A DNA stretch of 14,767 nucleotides from Limnospira sp050045915. GTDB lineage: Bacteria > Cyanobacteriota > Cyanobacteriia > Cyanobacteriales > Microcoleaceae. Under the pieces are notes generated by a model. That model ran no database searches. It saw nothing but the letters and a program-made list of their open reading frames with translations, and was not told where the DNA came from. The position numbers and the translations under genes were made by a program. Shown piece by piece: positions 12,699 through 14,767 of the stretch. Location of the stretch: assembly GCA_050045915.1 (NCBI GenBank), contig JBNGCR010000136.1:1-14767 (forward strand), written 5' to 3'. Numbering within the stretch: the first letter of the stretch is position 1; each line of letters starts with the position of its first letter.

Positions 12699-14767
12699 CA
12701 CCGACAGCGGCCCTATCTCCCCCTGCAACACCCAGGCGCCCCAAAAATAGGGACTCGACAGGGGACATTCATCATCCCCATAAGTCCCCTTCAACTCCTG
12801 CAAAATCTCCCGCCCCAACGGGAATTGCCGCAGTTCCCCCGCCCTCACCGTGCGGATGTCCGATTGGGCGCCCGAGAGGGCGTCGGCCCGTCCCAGTCCG
12901 GCGTCGAGGTGGTGGAAAAAACGTTCCATCAGATAGGCCGTAGCCCGGGCTGGAACCGACCAAAGGCTCATCAACAGCGTTTTTGACCCCGCCACCACAA
13001 ACGCCCGCCGCAGGCCAAATACACCCTCTCCGGAGGCGATTTCCCCCAGTCCCGTCTGGCAGGCAATCAGGGCGCTGAGTTCGTTTCCCCACAGGTCCAA
13101 GGCGGCGACATCCTGGGCGAACAGAACCCCCTTCATTCCTTCCGGGAGGGGCAGTCCTCGGTTCCAGAGGTTGGCGCCGGCGAGGGCTATTCCCGCCCGG
13201 TACATGGCATCTTCGGCGTCTTCGGCGTCGAGGCGACCGGGGGGATTGTCCCGGATGTAGGCTTCGATTTGGGGGGTTAAATTGCGTATCTTTTGGGTGA
13301 TTTCGGGATATTCAGTCTCGCAAGATTTGGCAAGTTGTTCGATTGCTTCCAGCAGGCGCCCGTTCATCAGGGAAAGGTTATTTTTAAACAGTTGGATTTC
13401 GGTTCCGGTTTCGGCTTTCAGTAATTCAAAGACAAACTCAAGATAAGGTTTTTGGGCGGTGCGGGCGAAACCGTGGGTGGCGACGGCGAGGATGCGGGGA
13501 CAAGTTCCGTCGGTGAGATGGTAGGAAACGGCGTCTTTATCCAAGTGGGGTTGGGTGCGGAGTAGTTCTCCGACGCGGCGCCCGAAACTATCCGTTCCCA
13601 CGGCACGCTTGAAACCGGAAAGCGTCGCCACCGTTGTCTCTAAACCGGATGTGGCAATCCCTTGGGAGGGTTCGTCAGTTGGGGCGGGGTGGGACTGTTT
13701 CCCATCCCAGTTATAATCGGGGTCGGCGAGGATGGTGGCGGGGCGGACTTTGAGGCGGCGTTCGGTGATGTCGGTTCGCAGCAGGTCCCGTCCGGCACTC
13801 AGGTAGCTGATACTATATTTATCGCCGAGATAGGAGCGGGTATCGAGGGGGAGAATCTGAAACGGCAGCAGGTTGAGGGTACTGTCGGGGGCGAGGAACC
13901 AGTGGGAGGCGGCGTCCAAAGCATTGATTAAGGGTTGGCAGAGGGTTTGATAGAGTTGCCGGTTCTCCTCTAACTGTTTCTGATTTTCTTCTAACTCTTT
14001 TTGGGCTTTTTTGGCTGCAAACTCTGGCTTGTGACGGGCGAGAGTATCGCTGGCATCGATAAAATGACTGCGGAACAGTTGAATTAACTGGTCGAGGGGT
14101 TCCGCTTCTCCCAAGTCTACGAGTCTCACCCGTTCCGGTTGGTGCGCCATCACCACAAAGGCGAGATAGCGTTCTTCTTGCCATTGGTGTTCTTTCGGTG
14201 CATCAAAATCACAGCGTCCGAAGCGGACAAACTCCACCAGCGCCGAATCTTCCGGGAGTTGGTCGGCTATTACCTGACAGTTAACGTTTTCCTGGTTCAA
14301 TTGCAGTTCCGGGATTTCCTTCGCCAGTTGTTTTTCCAGGGTTTCGGCTTGCTGTTGCAGTTGATTCACTTCATCGCGACGCTGTTTGAGTCGCTGTTGG
14401 TACTGTTCGGACGATTCATTGGGTAGGGAAGGAATCACCTCGAACAGTTTTTCTCGAATCTCCTCGTGACACTGTTTCCACTCTCGGAACAGGGATTGAA
14501 TCTCCTCCGAATAGCGTCCGCTGTAAATCGCCGCACTCTGAGCCGCCAGCGCCGCAGTGGTGAGGGCTTTGCGGCGCAACACGGCATTTAAAGCGGCGCC
14601 CACCGCTCGGGGGTCATCTGCCAGGTGTTGCCAAACCAGGGTTAGGAATACGTCATAGGTCACACGATTTGATTCTACATATTCCCGGCGTTCCCGGTCA
14701 GAACTGGTGCTGAAGATATAGCGCAGGCGGTGCTGTTCCGACTCCAGGGAAGCTCGAAACTGCTCCA
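12684..14767 (-). CDS. CHAT-domain caspase-like protease, 5' end off window
   Basis: The minus-strand frame is open from the stop at 12684 to the right edge, so the N-terminus is missing. A GTG at 14663 could be mistaken for the start, but in-frame sequence upstream (REYVESNRVTYDVFLTLV) runs on smoothly with the domain. About 694 residues are visible. The first part is helical and Glu/Gln-rich with coiled-coil segments, as found between the TPR repeats and the CHAT domain in cyanobacterial TPR-CHAT proteins; the TPRs would lie beyond the window. The C-terminal CHAT domain is a clan CD, caspase-like cysteine protease fold. The catalytic His is in VATHGFA (codon 13473-13475) and the Cys in IACQTGLG (codon 13059-13061), followed by GEGVFGLRRAFVVAGS and LMSLWSVP. 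Both catalytic residues are present, so it should be an active protease; its substrate is unknown. It ends inside the tandem repeat array and converges on the adenylate cyclase gene. Confidence 0.94.
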   Translation of the reverse strand, partial: EQFRASLESEQHRLRYIFSTSSDRERREYVESNRVTYDVFLTLVWQHLADDPRAVGAALNAVLRRKALTTAALAAQSAAIYSGRYSEEIQSLFREWKQCHEEIREKLFEVIPSLPNESSEQYQQRLKQRRDEVNQLQQQAETLEKQLAKEIPELQLNQENVNCQVIADQLPEDSALVEFVRFGRCDFDAPKEHQWQEERYLAFVVMAHQPERVRLVDLGEAEPLDQLIQLFRSHFIDASDTLARHKPEFAAKKAQKELEENQKQLEENRQLYQTLCQPLINALDAASHWFLAPDSTLNLLPFQILPLDTRSYLGDKYSISYLSAGRDLLRTDITERRLKVRPATILADPDYNWDGKQSHPAPTDEPSQGIATSGLETTVATLSGFKRAVGTDSFGRRVGELLRTQPHLDKDAVSYHLTDGTCPRILAVATHGFARTAQKPYLEFVFELLKAETGTEIQLFKNNLSLMNGRLLEAIEQLAKSCETEYPEITQKIRNLTPQIEAYIRDNPPGRLDAEDAEDAMYRAGIALAGANLWNRGLPLPEGMKGVLFAQDVAALDLWGNELSALIACQTGLGEIASGEGVFGLRRAFVVAGSKTLLMSLWSVPARATAYLMERFFHHLDAGLGRADALSGAQSDIRTVRAGELRQFPLGREILQELKGTYGDDECPLSSPYFWGAWVLQGEIGPLSVELSV

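Overview
The window reads as chromosomal DNA of a cyanobacterium, probably a filamentous one. The octamer GCGATCGC (the HIP1 word of cyanobacterial genomes) recurs throughout, for example at 81-88, 459-466, 609-616 and 1179-1186. The gene families also fit: a lipid-A-disaccharide-synthase-like protein of the cyanobacterial type, REC-GGDEF-EAL response regulators, a hybrid histidine kinase, a class III adenylate cyclase and a CHAT protease. The genus cannot be told from the sequence.

Layout. At 1-1228 (minus strand, running off the left edge) lies the lipid-A-disaccharide-synthase-related gene. From 1828 to 9171 a plus-strand block of two-component and cyclic-di-GMP genes follows. It holds a REC-GGDEF protein with both active sites degenerate (1828-2868), a decayed C-terminal remnant of a hybrid kinase (about 2885-3251), a REC-GGDEF-EAL protein (3223-5082), an intact hybrid histidine kinase (5094-7163) and a second REC-GGDEF-EAL protein (7327-9171) with its own probable promoter. 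A possible small exported protein lies on the minus strand at 9198-9398. A 630-base stretch with no convincing gene leads to a membrane-bound adenylate cyclase (10031-12046). This converges on a CHAT-domain protease gene (12684-14767, minus strand, 5' end off the right edge). The 640 bases between these two stop codons are full of structured repeats.

How the parts relate. The order remnant kinase / REC-GGDEF-EAL / intact kinase / REC-GGDEF-EAL is best explained by tandem duplication of a two-gene module (hybrid kinase plus its c-di-GMP output regulator), after which the upstream kinase was deleted down to its tail. The intact kinase is placed to phosphorylate one or both REC-GGDEF-EAL proteins, and the catalytically degenerate REC-GGDEF protein may be a non-enzymatic partner. 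The adenylate cyclase adds a cAMP branch with an extracytoplasmic dCache sensor whose key residues resemble those of amino-acid-binding dCache domains.

Most noteworthy structure outside genes: (1) two 52-nt elements in opposite orientation at 12094-12145 and 12178-12229, each with two hairpins, which keep perfect base pairing through compensatory changes; (2) three 86-bp tandem units at 12441-12698 built on the near-palindrome AGAAACC(C/G)GGTTTCT, whose last unit supplies the stop codon of the CHAT gene. No CRISPR array, tRNA, rRNA or transposase gene was seen.
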